In this document: one piece after another, positions 54,931-63,485 of the stretch
Numbering within the stretch: the stretch's first letter is position 1
Layout: the number at the start of each line of letters is the position of its first letter
Source: Burkholderiaceae bacterium
GTDB taxonomy: Bacteria > Pseudomonadota > Gammaproteobacteria > Burkholderiales > Burkholderiaceae_B
DNA length: 64,000 bases
Reading direction: 5' to 3'
Assembly (NCBI GenBank): GCA_023653055.1
Contig: JAMNXR010000001.1
Location: 1-64,000, forward strand
Made by a program: the position numbers and the translations under genes
The notes under the pieces: generated by a model
Seen by the model: the letters and a program-made list of their open reading frames with translations, nothing else
The model's database searches: none
What the model was told of the DNA's origin: nothing

Positions 54931-56609
54931 GCACAACACAGAACACAAATATAAAAACAGATTCACAACTCGCGTTCGATTACGTCATTGTGGGCGCGGG
55001 CTCTGCCGGCTGCCTATTGGCCAATCGCCTCTCTGCCGATCCAAACAATCGCGTACTGTTACTCGAAGCGGGTGGTCCGGACAACTGGCACTGGATTCAT
55101 ATCCCCGTTGGGTATTTGTATTGCATTGGTAATCCTCGCACAGACTGGTGCTATCGCACCAAGGCGGATCCCGGACTCAATGGTCGCGAGCTGGGCTATC
55201 CACGTGGACGTGTGCTGGGTGGTTGTTCGTCGATTAACGGCATGATTTATATGCGTGGCCAGAGCGCGGACTACGATGGCTGGGCTGCGCTGGGCAATAA
55301 AGGCTGGGGCTGGAACGATGTGCTGCCGCTATTTAAAGGTATGGAAGATCACCATGCAGGTGCGAGTCCTTTTCATGGCGCGGGGGGCGAGTGGCGTGTT
55401 GAGCCCGCGCGCCTGTCTTGGGAAATTTTGGATGCGTTTCGTGATGCAGCCGCACAGGCTGGCATTGCGCCGACGCCTGATTTCAATCGCGGCGACAACG
55501 AAGGTAGTAGCTATTTTGAAGTCAATCAGCGCTCAGGTTTTCGCTGGAATGCGTCCAAAGCTTTTTTGCGACCCATTAAACATCGCCGCAATCTGACGGT
55601 ATTGACCGGTGCACGCACCACACGCGTGTGCCTAGAAGGCAAGCGCGTCACAGGGGTTGAATTTATCCACGAGGGTCAGGTCCATATTGCCCGTGCGCAG
55701 CGCGAGGTCGTGATGGCAGCCGGTGCGATTGGGACGCCACAGATTTTGCAAGCCTCGGGGATTGGTCCCGCAGGTGTGCTGGGTCCGTTGGGGATTCCGC
55801 TTGTGCATGATTTGCCGGGTGTCGGACAAAACCTGCAAGACCACTTGCAATTGCGCATGATTTATCGCGTAGAGGGCGCACGCACGCTTAATACCTTGGC
55901 GAACTCTTTGCTGGGTAAAGCGTGGATTGGGCTTGAATATTTGCTGACGCGTCGCGGTCCAATGAGTATGGCGCCTTCGCAACTGGGTGTGTTTGCCAAG
56001 TCTGGTCCTGAACAGACGCGGGCTAACGTTGAGTATCACGTGCAGCCTCTTTCATTAGAAAGATTTGGTGAGCCGTTGCATGATTTTCCGGCGTTTACGG
56101 CGTCGATTTGTAATGTGCGTCCGACCAGCCGTGGCCATGTCAATATTGTCTCGCCTGACACGGCACAAGCGCCTGAGATTCTGTGTAACTATTTGTCGAC
56201 GCCTGAGGACAGACATGTCGCAGCCGATAGCATCAGGCTGACACGACGGATTGTCGGGCAGTCGGCCTTGGCGCGTTTTAAGCCAGTGGAAATTAAGCCT
56301 GGGCTGACGGGTTCTGGAGGGGGCACGTCAGGCGCGAACAAGGAAGCGAATGAGGAAGCGACCGAGGAAGCGCTTGCCAAAGCGGCGGGTGAAATTGGCA
56401 CCACAATTTTTCATCCCGTTGGCACCTGCAAAATGGGCTCGGATGCGATGGCGGTCGTGGATGACAGCCTGTGTGTGTATGGTCTGAGTGGTTTGCGTGT
56501 GGCCGATGCCTCGATCATGCCAACGATTACCTCTGGTAACACCAACTCACCTACGATGATGATTGCAGAAAAAGCGGCTCAATTGATATTGGCCTCCTCA
56601 GTGCGATAG
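54927..56609 (+). CDS. GMC-family flavin oxidoreductase (choline/alcohol dehydrogenase-like)
   Basis: A 560-aa FAD enzyme of the glucose-methanol-choline family. It has VIVGAGSAGCLLANRL near 21-36, LLLEAGG, GRVLGGCSSINGMIYMRG, the catalytic His in FHPVGTCKMG, and the final SGNTNSPTMMIAEKAA with the second active-site residue. An unusual stretch just before the catalytic His, GGGTSGANKEANEEATEEAL, carries three copies of a 12-bp repeat. The ATG overlaps the msrC stop; a start 12 codons upstream lies inside msrC and is rejected. The alcohol substrate cannot be inferred. Confidence 0.9.
   Translation: MSTTQNTNIKTDSQLAFDYVIVGAGSAGCLLANRLSADPNNRVLLLEAGGPDNWHWIHIPVGYLYCIGNPRTDWCYRTKADPGLNGRELGYPRGRVLGGCSSINGMIYMRGQSADYDGWAALGNKGWGWNDVLPLFKGMEDHHAGASPFHGAGGEWRVEPARLSWEILDAFRDAAAQAGIAPTPDFNRGDNEGSSYFEVNQRSGFRWNASKAFLRPIKHRRNLTVLTGARTTRVCLEGKRVTGVEFIHEGQVHIARAQREVVMAAGAIGTPQILQASGIGPAGVLGPLGIPLVHDLPGVGQNLQDHLQLRMIYRVEGARTLNTLANSLLGKAWIGLEYLLTRRGPMSMAPSQLGVFAKSGPEQTRANVEYHVQPLSLERFGEPLHDFPAFTASICNVRPTSRGHVNIVSPDTAQAPEILCNYLSTPEDRHVAADSIRLTRRIVGQSALARFKPVEIKPGLTGSGGGTSGANKEANEEATEEALAKAAGEIGTTIFHPVGTCKMGSDAMAVVDDSLCVYGLSGLRVADASIMPTITSGNTNSPTMMIAEKAAQLILASSVR
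56340..56375 (+). repeat. Three 12-bp in-frame repeats in the GMC gene
   Basis: Units aaggaagcgaat, gaggaagcgacc and gaggaagcgctt (56340-56375) follow each other in frame and encode KEAN, EEAT, EEAL. They lie in the surface linker before the catalytic histidine motif, a likely place for slippage expansion. Confidence 0.8.
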
Positions 56610-56638
56610 CGGATCGGTTGTAACCAAGTGCAAAACAT

Positions 56639-56668
56639 TTGGGTGTATTTATCCGGCTACGGTATAGT
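56639..56668 (+). promoter_or_regulatory. Candidate promoter of the antiporter gene
   Basis: TTGGGT (56639-56644) and TATAGT (56663-56668) are 18 bases apart, about 70 bases before the antiporter ATG. No terminator is seen after the GMC gene. Confidence 0.4.
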
Positions 56669-56736
56669 CAACATGATCTTAAGTCGTATCAGTTGTATGC
56701 GTGCTGTTCCTATTTATTTTTTTGTGAGATGAACTC

Positions 56737-58008
56737 ATGGATGTTCCCCATTCTGTTCAAGTGATTGCGACGGTTTTATTTGCGATCGCGATTGTGCATA
56801 CATTTTCTGTGCCCGTGTTTGCTCGACTGGCACATAAAAACGGGCCCCATGCAGGTGTCTGGCATTTTTTAGCTGAGGTTGAGGCGGTCTTCGGTGTCTG
56901 GGCCTTTGTCTTGTTGGTGGTGATGGCCATGGTGGCGGGTACCTCCACCATGGTCGAGTACATGGACACGCGCAACTTTACTGAGCCTTTATTTGTTTTT
57001 GCCATTATGGTGGTGGCGGGCAGTCGTCCGATTATTGAGCTCGTGAGTGCAGCCGTACGTTTAATCGCGCAGGCGTTGCCTGTCCCGCGTCAACTCGCCA
57101 CCTTTTTTGTGGTGCTGACCTTTGTGCCGCTCGCAGGCTCGCTCATTACGGAGCCCGCCGCGATGACGCTGGCGGCTTTACTCTTGCGCGATGGTTACTT
57201 TAAGCGCCCAGGACATAATGGTTTTAAATACATGGCGCTGGGTGTTTTATTTGTCAATATTTCTATTGGCGGCGTGCTGAGTGTGTATGCAGCACCGCCA
57301 GTGTTGATGGTGGCCAAGACGTTTGGCTGGGATACCAGTTTTATGTTGGCTAATTTTGGTTGGCGCGCAGTGGCAGCTGTTGCGCTCAATGCCTTGTTGC
57401 TCACGATCATCCATCGTAAGTTGTTAACCAGTGGTGAGGCAGAAACCCATCGTGGCGTGACGCAAGACAAAAACGCGCGGATCCCTGCCATCACAATGCT
57501 GATTCATGTAGCGTTTTTAGTGGGTATTGTCGTTGCTGCGCACCACCCTGCGATTTTTATGGGGTTGTTATTGTTGTTCATTGGTTTTTGCCAAGCGTAC
57601 AAACGTTTTCAGTCACCCTTGATGATTCGAGAGGGGCTGATGGTGGGCTTTTTTCTGGCGGGCTTGGTGTTGCTCGGCGGTCTGCAAAAATGGTGGCTAC
57701 AAGATCTACTGGGTAGCCTGTCGCCGATTGTTTTGTTTTGGGGCTCTACCGCGCTGACGGCAATTACCGATAACGCTGCCTTGACGTATCTGGGTTCATT
57801 GGTGGACGGCACCTCTGCCGAGTGGCGTTACATGTTGGTCGCAGGTGCGGTCACAGGCGGTGGTCTGACGGTCATTGCGAATGCGCCTAACCCTGCCGGC
57901 TTTGCGATTTTGAAATCTAGCTTTAAAGACGAAACAATTTCGCCCGGACCGCTGTTTATTTCTGCGCTGGTGCCGACGCTGATTGCTGCCACCTTCTTTC
58001 TGATCTAA
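56737..58008 (+). CDS. Putative Na+/H+ antiporter (PF07399-type)
   Basis: A 423-aa inner-membrane protein with about eleven hydrophobic segments. Its pattern, with FVPLAGSLITEPAAMTLAALLL (about 123-144), SIGGVLSVYAAPPVLMVAKTF and late TALTAITDNAALTYLGS, matches the putative Na+/H+ antiporter family Na_H_antiport_3, where conserved Glu and Asp in the membrane carry the ions. Function is by family only. The amidase gene follows after 16 bases and may share its mRNA. Confidence 0.83.
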   Translation: MDVPHSVQVIATVLFAIAIVHTFSVPVFARLAHKNGPHAGVWHFLAEVEAVFGVWAFVLLVVMAMVAGTSTMVEYMDTRNFTEPLFVFAIMVVAGSRPIIELVSAAVRLIAQALPVPRQLATFFVVLTFVPLAGSLITEPAAMTLAALLLRDGYFKRPGHNGFKYMALGVLFVNISIGGVLSVYAAPPVLMVAKTFGWDTSFMLANFGWRAVAAVALNALLLTIIHRKLLTSGEAETHRGVTQDKNARIPAITMLIHVAFLVGIVVAAHHPAIFMGLLLLFIGFCQAYKRFQSPLMIREGLMVGFFLAGLVLLGGLQKWWLQDLLGSLSPIVLFWGSTALTAITDNAALTYLGSLVDGTSAEWRYMLVAGAVTGGGLTVIANAPNPAGFAILKSSFKDETISPGPLFISALVPTLIAATFFLI

Positions 58009-58024
58009 CCCACACGGAGTCACC

Positions 58025-59440
58025 ATGTCCGATCTCGCCTTTTCGACCCTCACCCAGCTTGCGCAGGGTTTGCAACAAAAAAAATACAGCTCCGAAGAAA
58101 TCACGCGCGAGTATCTGACGCGGATTCAAAAAGCGAACGGCAAATTGCATGCGTATGTGAGCGTCAATGAAGAAAGCGCCCTGCAGCAAGCGCGTGCAGC
58201 GGACTTGCGTCGTGCTTCGGGCTACACACTCAGTCCTGTCGATGGTTTACCGCTGGCAGTCAAGGATTTGTGCGACATCGAAGGTCAGGTCACGACGGGT
58301 GGTTCGCAAGACTGGATCAACCGCCGCAGCCCGACAACATGTACTGCCGTTGAGCGCTTGATGCGCGCCGGCATGGTGACGTTGGGCAAGGTGCACATGG
58401 TCGAGTTCGCGTTTGGCGGCTGGGGCACCAACCCCGTGATGGGTACGCCCTGGAACCCCTGGGATCTCAAGACGCATCGCGTACCGGGTGGTTCTTCAAG
58501 CGGTTCAGGCGTGGCCGTTGCCGCGGCACTTGCGCCGGCAGCGCTGGGTTCGGATACGGGTGGCTCGGTCCGCATCCCTGCGGCATTGAATGGCATCACC
58601 GGTCAGAAAACTACGCGCGGTTTGATTAGTTTGCATGGTGCCTTAGCCTTATCTGGCACGCTTGACTCGATTGGGCCGATGACGCGTGACGTGCAGGACT
58701 CGGCGATCTTGACGGCGCTGATGGCCGGAGAGGACCCACTGGATCCCACGAGTTGCAACCGTCCGATGTTTCATTGGAAAGCGCCTGCCGCGGGCCCCAA
58801 GCCTCTTGCGGGTTTCCGTATTGCGATGTTTCCGGCTGAGCACTATCCGATCGCACTGGGTCAGGATGTCGTCAAAATGCTCGATGACACGCGCCGTGTG
58901 CTGGTGGACTTGGGCGCTCAAGTCATTGAAAAGCCCTTCCCCTTTGATTTCAACGACATGATGTTGCGTAACGGTCAGATTATTGCGTCCGAGGCTTATG
59001 CACTGCATCGTGCTTACATTGACGACGCAGCGCGTCCGTTTGGTGAGTTTGTGCGCAAGCGCGTGCAGTCTGGCCGCAACATTTCGGGCGCGGATTACAT
59101 CGATGCGATTGCCGACCACCGTCGCACGATCGCGCTCTGGACCGACTGGATGAGCAACGTCGACGCACTGTTGTCGCCGAGCGCGCCGATCGGTGCGTGC
59201 CCCTTGACCGAAGTCGATGAGTCCAAGACACCGATGGCCGCCTTTACCCGTGCCGGCAACTACATGGGTTGTTCAGGCATGTCCTTGCCCGCCGGTTTTG
59301 CCGACAATGGCATGCCCTTAGGCGCGCAATTGTTGGGCAAGCCATTTGATGACGGTACATTGGTGACGATCGGGATGGCTTTTCAGGCTGCGACACAGTG
59401 GCATCTGAAACGCCCTGATTTGTCGTCCTTGGGTCTGTAA
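58025..59440 (+). CDS. Amidase-signature family hydrolase
   Basis: A 471-aa amidase of the Ser-cisSer-Lys type. Lys80 (LPLAVKDL), cis-Ser157 (GGSSSGSGVAVAAAL) and the nucleophile Ser181 (GSDTGGSVRIPA) are in place. This is related to GatA but acts on unknown amides; the typical GatA companions gatB and gatC are absent next to it. ACGGAG lies before the ATG. It follows the antiporter gene closely. Confidence 0.9.
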   Translation: MSDLAFSTLTQLAQGLQQKKYSSEEITREYLTRIQKANGKLHAYVSVNEESALQQARAADLRRASGYTLSPVDGLPLAVKDLCDIEGQVTTGGSQDWINRRSPTTCTAVERLMRAGMVTLGKVHMVEFAFGGWGTNPVMGTPWNPWDLKTHRVPGGSSSGSGVAVAAALAPAALGSDTGGSVRIPAALNGITGQKTTRGLISLHGALALSGTLDSIGPMTRDVQDSAILTALMAGEDPLDPTSCNRPMFHWKAPAAGPKPLAGFRIAMFPAEHYPIALGQDVVKMLDDTRRVLVDLGAQVIEKPFPFDFNDMMLRNGQIIASEAYALHRAYIDDAARPFGEFVRKRVQSGRNISGADYIDAIADHRRTIALWTDWMSNVDALLSPSAPIGACPLTEVDESKTPMAAFTRAGNYMGCSGMSLPAGFADNGMPLGAQLLGKPFDDGTLVTIGMAFQAATQWHLKRPDLSSLGL

Positions 59441-59596
59441 AACGACCTAAAAGCTCGCATTTAAGGGTTATTTGTGCAGGATTGCACGATGAAGCAGGCG
59501 TGAGATCAGTGTGTGATGTGTATTTGCTGAGGGTTTCGGCTCAAAAGCCGTTAAAATACAAAGCTTTCCATCGTATTCGCGTCCAAGAGTTTCATC

Positions 59597-60001
59597 GTGC
59601 CTATCTACGCTTATAAATGCACCGCCTGTGGTCATGCCCAAGACGTGTTGCAAAAGATGTCTGACAAGACCTTAACGGTCTGTCCCGAGTGCCATCAGGA
59701 GACCTACGCCAAGCAGGTCACTGCGGCCGGCTTTCAGCTCAAAGGCTCCGGCTGGTATGTCACGGATTTCCGTAGCAACGGAGGTGGCGACAAAGGAAGT
59801 GCTAAGACAAGCGAGGTCGCGCCGGCTGTGACGGCGGCGGATAGTGCTGCGGGCGGTTCTTCTGAAACCGCGGGCACCTCAAGTACAGCGTCCACGCCCT
59901 CGACAAGTTCAGGGAGTGCCGCCAGCGCATCCGCCCCGGCTTCTACGTCCGCGTCGACTTCGTCGTCGAGCAAGCCGGCTTCGGGTGGTTCAGCGGCTTA
60001 A
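59597..60001 (+). CDS. FmdB/zinc-ribbon regulatory protein with Ser/Ala tail
   Basis: The first 45 residues form the FmdB-type zinc ribbon MPIYAYKCTACGHAQDVLQK ... CPECH, with Cys8, Cys11, Cys34 and Cys37 as ligands. The start is GTG at 59597. After residue 65 a low-complexity tail of about 70 residues, rich in Ser, Ala and Thr, follows; many homologues end soon after KGSGWYVTD. FmdB was linked to formamidase/acetamidase regulation in methylotrophs; here it lies between an amidase and the DUF502 gene. The pair FmdB-DUF502-aspS is common in betaproteobacteria. Confidence 0.88.
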   Translation: MPIYAYKCTACGHAQDVLQKMSDKTLTVCPECHQETYAKQVTAAGFQLKGSGWYVTDFRSNGGGDKGSAKTSEVAPAVTAADSAAGGSSETAGTSSTASTPSTSSGSAASASAPASTSASTSSSSKPASGGSAA

Positions 60002-60050
60002 GTGCTGCTGATCATGCCTCGCCAAGCGCCAATAACCGCCCACCCACATC

Positions 60051-60671
60051 ATGCGATCCTTTAAAAAATACTTCATTACAGGTTTGCTGATTTGGGTGCC
60101 GCTGGTGATCACTGTTTGGGTGTTAGGCCTGGCGGTGAGTACGCTTGAGAGTGTGGTGCCAACGTTTTTATCGCCACAAGCGTTGTTTGGGCGAGATATT
60201 CCAGGGTTTAGAGTCGCCGTCGTGATTGCGGTCGTGCTGGGTACGGGTATTTTGGCGGCCAACTTCCTGGGTCGCGGGATTGTGCAGTTTTGGGAAAACA
60301 TTCTTGGCCGCATCCCGCTGGTGCGTTCGATTTATCAGTCCGTCAAGCAAGTCAGCGACACGCTGCTTGCGCCTAACGGTCAGGCTTTTCGTCAGGCTGT
60401 ACTGGTGCAGTATCCGCGCCACGGCAGCTGGACGATTGGTTTATTGACGGGGACACCGAGCGGAGAGGTCGCTAGTCTGCTACCTGGAGAGCATGTGAGT
60501 GTTTACATCCCCACAACGCCCAATCCAACCTCAGGTTTCTTTTTGATGATGCCGCGTAGCGAGGTGTTGCCGCTCAATATGTCGGTAGATGCCGCGCTGA
60601 AATACATTGTTTCGATGGGTGTTGTGGCACCTGCAGCGAGTGCTGCCAAGAAATCCACGCCGAATGAGTAA
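60051..60671 (+). CDS. DUF502 membrane protein
   Basis: A 206-aa member of DUF502, function unknown. It has two hydrophobic segments (about 9-29 FITGLLIWVPLVITVWVLGL and 54-77 VAVVIAVVLGTGILAANFLG), then a soluble part with ENILGRIPLVRSIYQSVKQVSDTL, the family signature, and a C-terminal Ala/Lys tail. It is conserved next to aspS in many betaproteobacteria, usually in an operon with fmdB; the link to AspRS is not understood. Confidence 0.9.
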   Translation: MRSFKKYFITGLLIWVPLVITVWVLGLAVSTLESVVPTFLSPQALFGRDIPGFRVAVVIAVVLGTGILAANFLGRGIVQFWENILGRIPLVRSIYQSVKQVSDTLLAPNGQAFRQAVLVQYPRHGSWTIGLLTGTPSGEVASLLPGEHVSVYIPTTPNPTSGFFLMMPRSEVLPLNMSVDAALKYIVSMGVVAPAASAAKKSTPNE

Positions 60672-60740
60672 TATCTCAGTTGTTCAGTATTAACCGATTA
60701 ATTATTGTCAGATCTATTTGTACAATCTTTTGGAGTTTGC

Positions 60741-62537
60741 ATGCGTACCTGCTACACCGGTCAGGTTTGTCGTGACCACCTTGGTCAAACTGTCACCCTT
60801 TTTGGTTGGGTGCATCGTCGCCGCGATCATGGTGGCGTGATTTTCATCGATTTGCGCGACCGCGCGGGTCTGGCCCAGATCGTGTTTGATCCTGATAATG
60901 CCGAAGGCTTTGCCACGGCCGAGCGTCTGCGCAATGAGTTTTGTATTCGCATCACCGGCTTGGTGCGCGAGCGTCCCGCCGGTACGACCAACTCCGACCT
61001 CGCCTCTGGCGAAATCGAGATTCTGTGCCGCGAAGTCGAGATCCTCAATCCGTCGGTGACGCCACCGTTCCAACTTGATGATGAAAATCTCTCTGAGACG
61101 ACGCGTTTGACACATCGTGTGCTGGATTTGCGCCGCGGTCAGATGCAACGCAACATGATGCTGCGCTATCGCGTGTCGATCGAGGTGCGCAAGTTTCTCG
61201 ACCAGCTGGGCTTTATCGATATCGAAACGCCGATGCTCACCAAGAGTACGCCCGAAGGTGCGCGTGACTATCTCGTGCCTTCGCGCGTCAATGCGGGCGA
61301 GTTTTTTGCCTTGCCCCAGTCGCCCCAGCTCTTTAAACAGATGCTGATGGTGTCGGGTTTTGACCGTTACTACCAGATCACCAAGTGTTTCCGTGACGAA
61401 GATCTGCGTGCAGACCGTCAACCAGAATTTACGCAGATTGATTGCGAAACTTCGTTCCTAAATGAGGTCGAGATTCGTGCCATTTTTGAAGAAATGATTC
61501 GTCACGTCTTTAAAGCGGTGCAAAACGTAGAGCTGGCCGCAACCTTCCCGATCATGCCTTATAGCGAGGCGATGCGTCTGTATGGTTCGGACAAGCCCGA
61601 CTTGCGCGTCAAGCTCGAGTTTACCGATCTGACCGACGTGATGCAGGACGTGGACTTTAAAGTCTTTGCACAAGCCGCGACGACAGAGGGCAGCCGTGTA
61701 GTGGCCCTGCGTGTACCAGGTGGCGGTGCGATCTCGCGTAGCGAAATCGACAATTACACCAAGTTTGTCGCGATCTACGGTGCAAAGGGCTTGGCCTGGA
61801 TCAAGGTCAACGACATTGCTGCTGGCCGCGATGGTTTGCAGTCACCGATTGTCAAAAACATCCATGATGCTGCGTTGGCAGAAATGGTCAAGCGCACCGG
61901 CGCACAAAATGGCGATCTGATTTTCTTTGGTGCGGATCGTACCAAGGTCGTCAATGACGCTATTGGTGCCCTGCGCGTCAAAATTGGTCACAGCGAGTTT
62001 GGCAAAGCCAACGGTTTGTTTGAAAACGTCTGGAAGCCACTGTGGGTCGTGGACTTTCCGATGTTTGAATACGACGAAGAAGCTGATCGTTACGTGGCGG
62101 CTCACCATCCGTTTACTAGCCCCAAAGACGGTCACGAAGATCTTCTCACCACCGACCCGTCCAAGGCGATCGCAAAAGCCTACGACATGGTGCTCAACGG
62201 CTGGGAAATCGGCGGCGGCTCTGTGCGTATTCACCGCGAAGAAGTTCAGAGCAAGGTGTTCCGTGCTCTGAAAATCGACGCAGAAGAAGCTCAACTCAAG
62301 TTTGGTTTCTTGTTGGATGCGTTGCAGTACGGCGCACCTCCGCATGGTGGTATCGCCTTTGGTCTGGATCGTATCGTCACCATGATGACCGGTGCCGAAT
62401 CGATTCGCGACGTGATTGCTTTCCCCAAGACACAGCGTGCACAGTGCTTGCTCACACAAGCGCCTTCACCGGTTGACGAAAAGCAACTGCGCGAACTGCA
62501 CATCCGTTTGCGTCAGCCTGAAGTTAAACAGGGTTAA
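60741..62537 (+). CDS. aspS: Aspartyl-tRNA synthetase, non-discriminating type
   Basis: A 598-aa class IIb synthetase. The N-terminal OB domain (1-110) reads the anticodon; the catalytic core has [18 protein letters not shown] as motif 2 and [11 protein letters not shown] in motif 3. Position His30 (RRRDHGG) and Gly81 (ERPAGTT) correspond to the residues reported to allow tRNA-Asn mischarging in Pseudomonas aeruginosa AspRS, so it probably also makes Asp-tRNA-Asn for GatCAB. The ATG at 60741 follows TGGAG; the 12 extra codons of a longer frame are rejected. Confidence 0.96.
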   Translation: MRTCYTGQVCRDHLGQTVTLFGWVHRRRDHGGVIFIDLRDRAGLAQIVFDPDNAEGFATAERLRNEFCIRITGLVRERPAGTTNSDLASGEIEILCREVEILNPSVTPPFQLDDENLSETTRLTHRVLDLRRGQMQRNMMLRYRVSIEVRKFLDQLGFIDIETPMLTKSTPEGARDYLVPSRVNAGEFFALPQSPQLFKQMLMVSGFDRYYQITKCFRDEDLRADRQPEFTQIDCETSFLNEVEIRAIFEEMIRHVFKAVQNVELAATFPIMPYSEAMRLYGSDKPDLRVKLEFTDLTDVMQDVDFKVFAQAATTEGSRVVALRVPGGGAISRSEIDNYTKFVAIYGAKGLAWIKVNDIAAGRDGLQSPIVKNIHDAALAEMVKRTGAQNGDLIFFGADRTKVVNDAIGALRVKIGHSEFGKANGLFENVWKPLWVVDFPMFEYDEEADRYVAAHHPFTSPKDGHEDLLTTDPSKAIAKAYDMVLNGWEIGGGSVRIHREEVQSKVFRALKIDAEEAQLKFGFLLDALQYGAPPHGGIAFGLDRIVTMMTGAESIRDVIAFPKTQRAQCLLTQAPSPVDEKQLRELHIRLRQPEVKQG

Positions 62538-62547
62538 GGCCTCCCGA

Positions 62548-62571
62548 GGCGCCTACCTGCGGGTGGGCGCC
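62548..62571 (+). repeat. Strong hairpin between aspS and the next gene
   Basis: GGCGCCTACC (62548-62557) pairs with GGTGGGCGCC (62562-62571; one T-G pair) around a TGCG loop, 10 bases after the aspS stop. No T-run follows. Probably an mRNA 3' stabiliser or weak stop. Confidence 0.5.
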
Positions 62572-62588
62572 AATATAGTCACCTCTTC

Positions 62589-63464
62589 ATGTCACTGCTC
62601 CGCGTCGTCAGTTACAACATCCACAAAGGCCGCTCCCTCGCGGGGCGCGATTCGATGGGGGAGCTGCGACTCGGCTTGCATGGTCTGCGACCAGATGTGA
62701 TGTTTTTGCAAGAAGTGCAGGGCCGTAACGATAAAGACTTACGCCTGCATGCACAGCACGAATCACTCGCCGCCGCTTTGCACATGGAATGTGCGTATGG
62801 CTGTAACGCCATTCGTAGCAAGACCGATCACGGCAATGCGTTGCTGTCGCGTCATCCCATTCTGAACTTTGAAAATCAAGACATCTCGGATCACCGACTC
62901 GAGCAACGCGGCCTGTTGCATGGCGTAATCAAGGTCGGGGGGCGAGAGGTGCATTGCTTTGTTGTGCATTTGGGTTTATTTGCCAATGGACGTCGGCGAC
63001 AAATCGAAGTGATGGCCGAGCGCATTAATCGCATGGTGCCCGAGGGCGCACCGATCCTCATTGCTGGGGACTTTAATGATTGGAAAGATACGCTTGCGCC
63101 GTTCTTTGTAGAACAGCTCGGTGTGTATGAGGTGTTTGCAAACTCACCGCGCACGCATGGCATGGCACCCAGATTTAAAGAGTCCATGCATCACTTGAGG
63201 GGTGTGTGGCGCGGTGACAGTCTGGAGGAAATCCGGGCTGGCGTCATCGGTCGTCAACTGGAGCGACGCAATCAGCTCATGATGCCAGGTCAGCAAAGCA
63301 TGTTGCCCCCACCCAGGACCTTTCCGTCTGCGTTTCCGATGTTGAGGCTTGATCGCATTTATCAGCGAGGGTTTGCGGTAAGAAGCGCCCGCGTCTTGAG
63401 GGGCAAGCCCTGGTCACAGCTGTCTGATCATTCGCCTATTTTGGCGGAGTTAGAGTTGCCTTGA
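62589..63464 (+). CDS. Endonuclease/exonuclease/phosphatase-family protein (YbhP-like)
   Basis: A 291-aa metal-dependent phosphodiesterase fold. Active-site motifs are SYNIHKGRS (residues 8-16), LQEVQG with the metal Glu, HLGLFANGRRRQ, GDFNDW and C-terminal SDHSPI. The closest named relative is E. coli YbhP, encoded with clsB. Here it is convergent with the clsB-type gene, with 21 bases between stops, so the two are adjacent but not one operon. Substrate unknown; a phospholipid or nucleic-acid target is possible. Confidence 0.88.
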   Translation: MSLLRVVSYNIHKGRSLAGRDSMGELRLGLHGLRPDVMFLQEVQGRNDKDLRLHAQHESLAAALHMECAYGCNAIRSKTDHGNALLSRHPILNFENQDISDHRLEQRGLLHGVIKVGGREVHCFVVHLGLFANGRRRQIEVMAERINRMVPEGAPILIAGDFNDWKDTLAPFFVEQLGVYEVFANSPRTHGMAPRFKESMHHLRGVWRGDSLEEIRAGVIGRQLERRNQLMMPGQQSMLPPPRTFPSAFPMLRLDRIYQRGFAVRSARVLRGKPWSQLSDHSPILAELELP

Positions 63465-63485
63465 GTGGATGGGCAGGTTGCTCCA

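Noticed and set aside
60714-61421. Long antisense frame (235 codons) inside aspS
   Set aside because: It is a mirror of a highly conserved synthetase gene and shows no family motif; typical coding shadow.
61842-62459. Antisense frame of 205 codons in the 3' half of aspS
   Set aside because: Same reason: shadow of the aspS reading frame, no motif or start signal.
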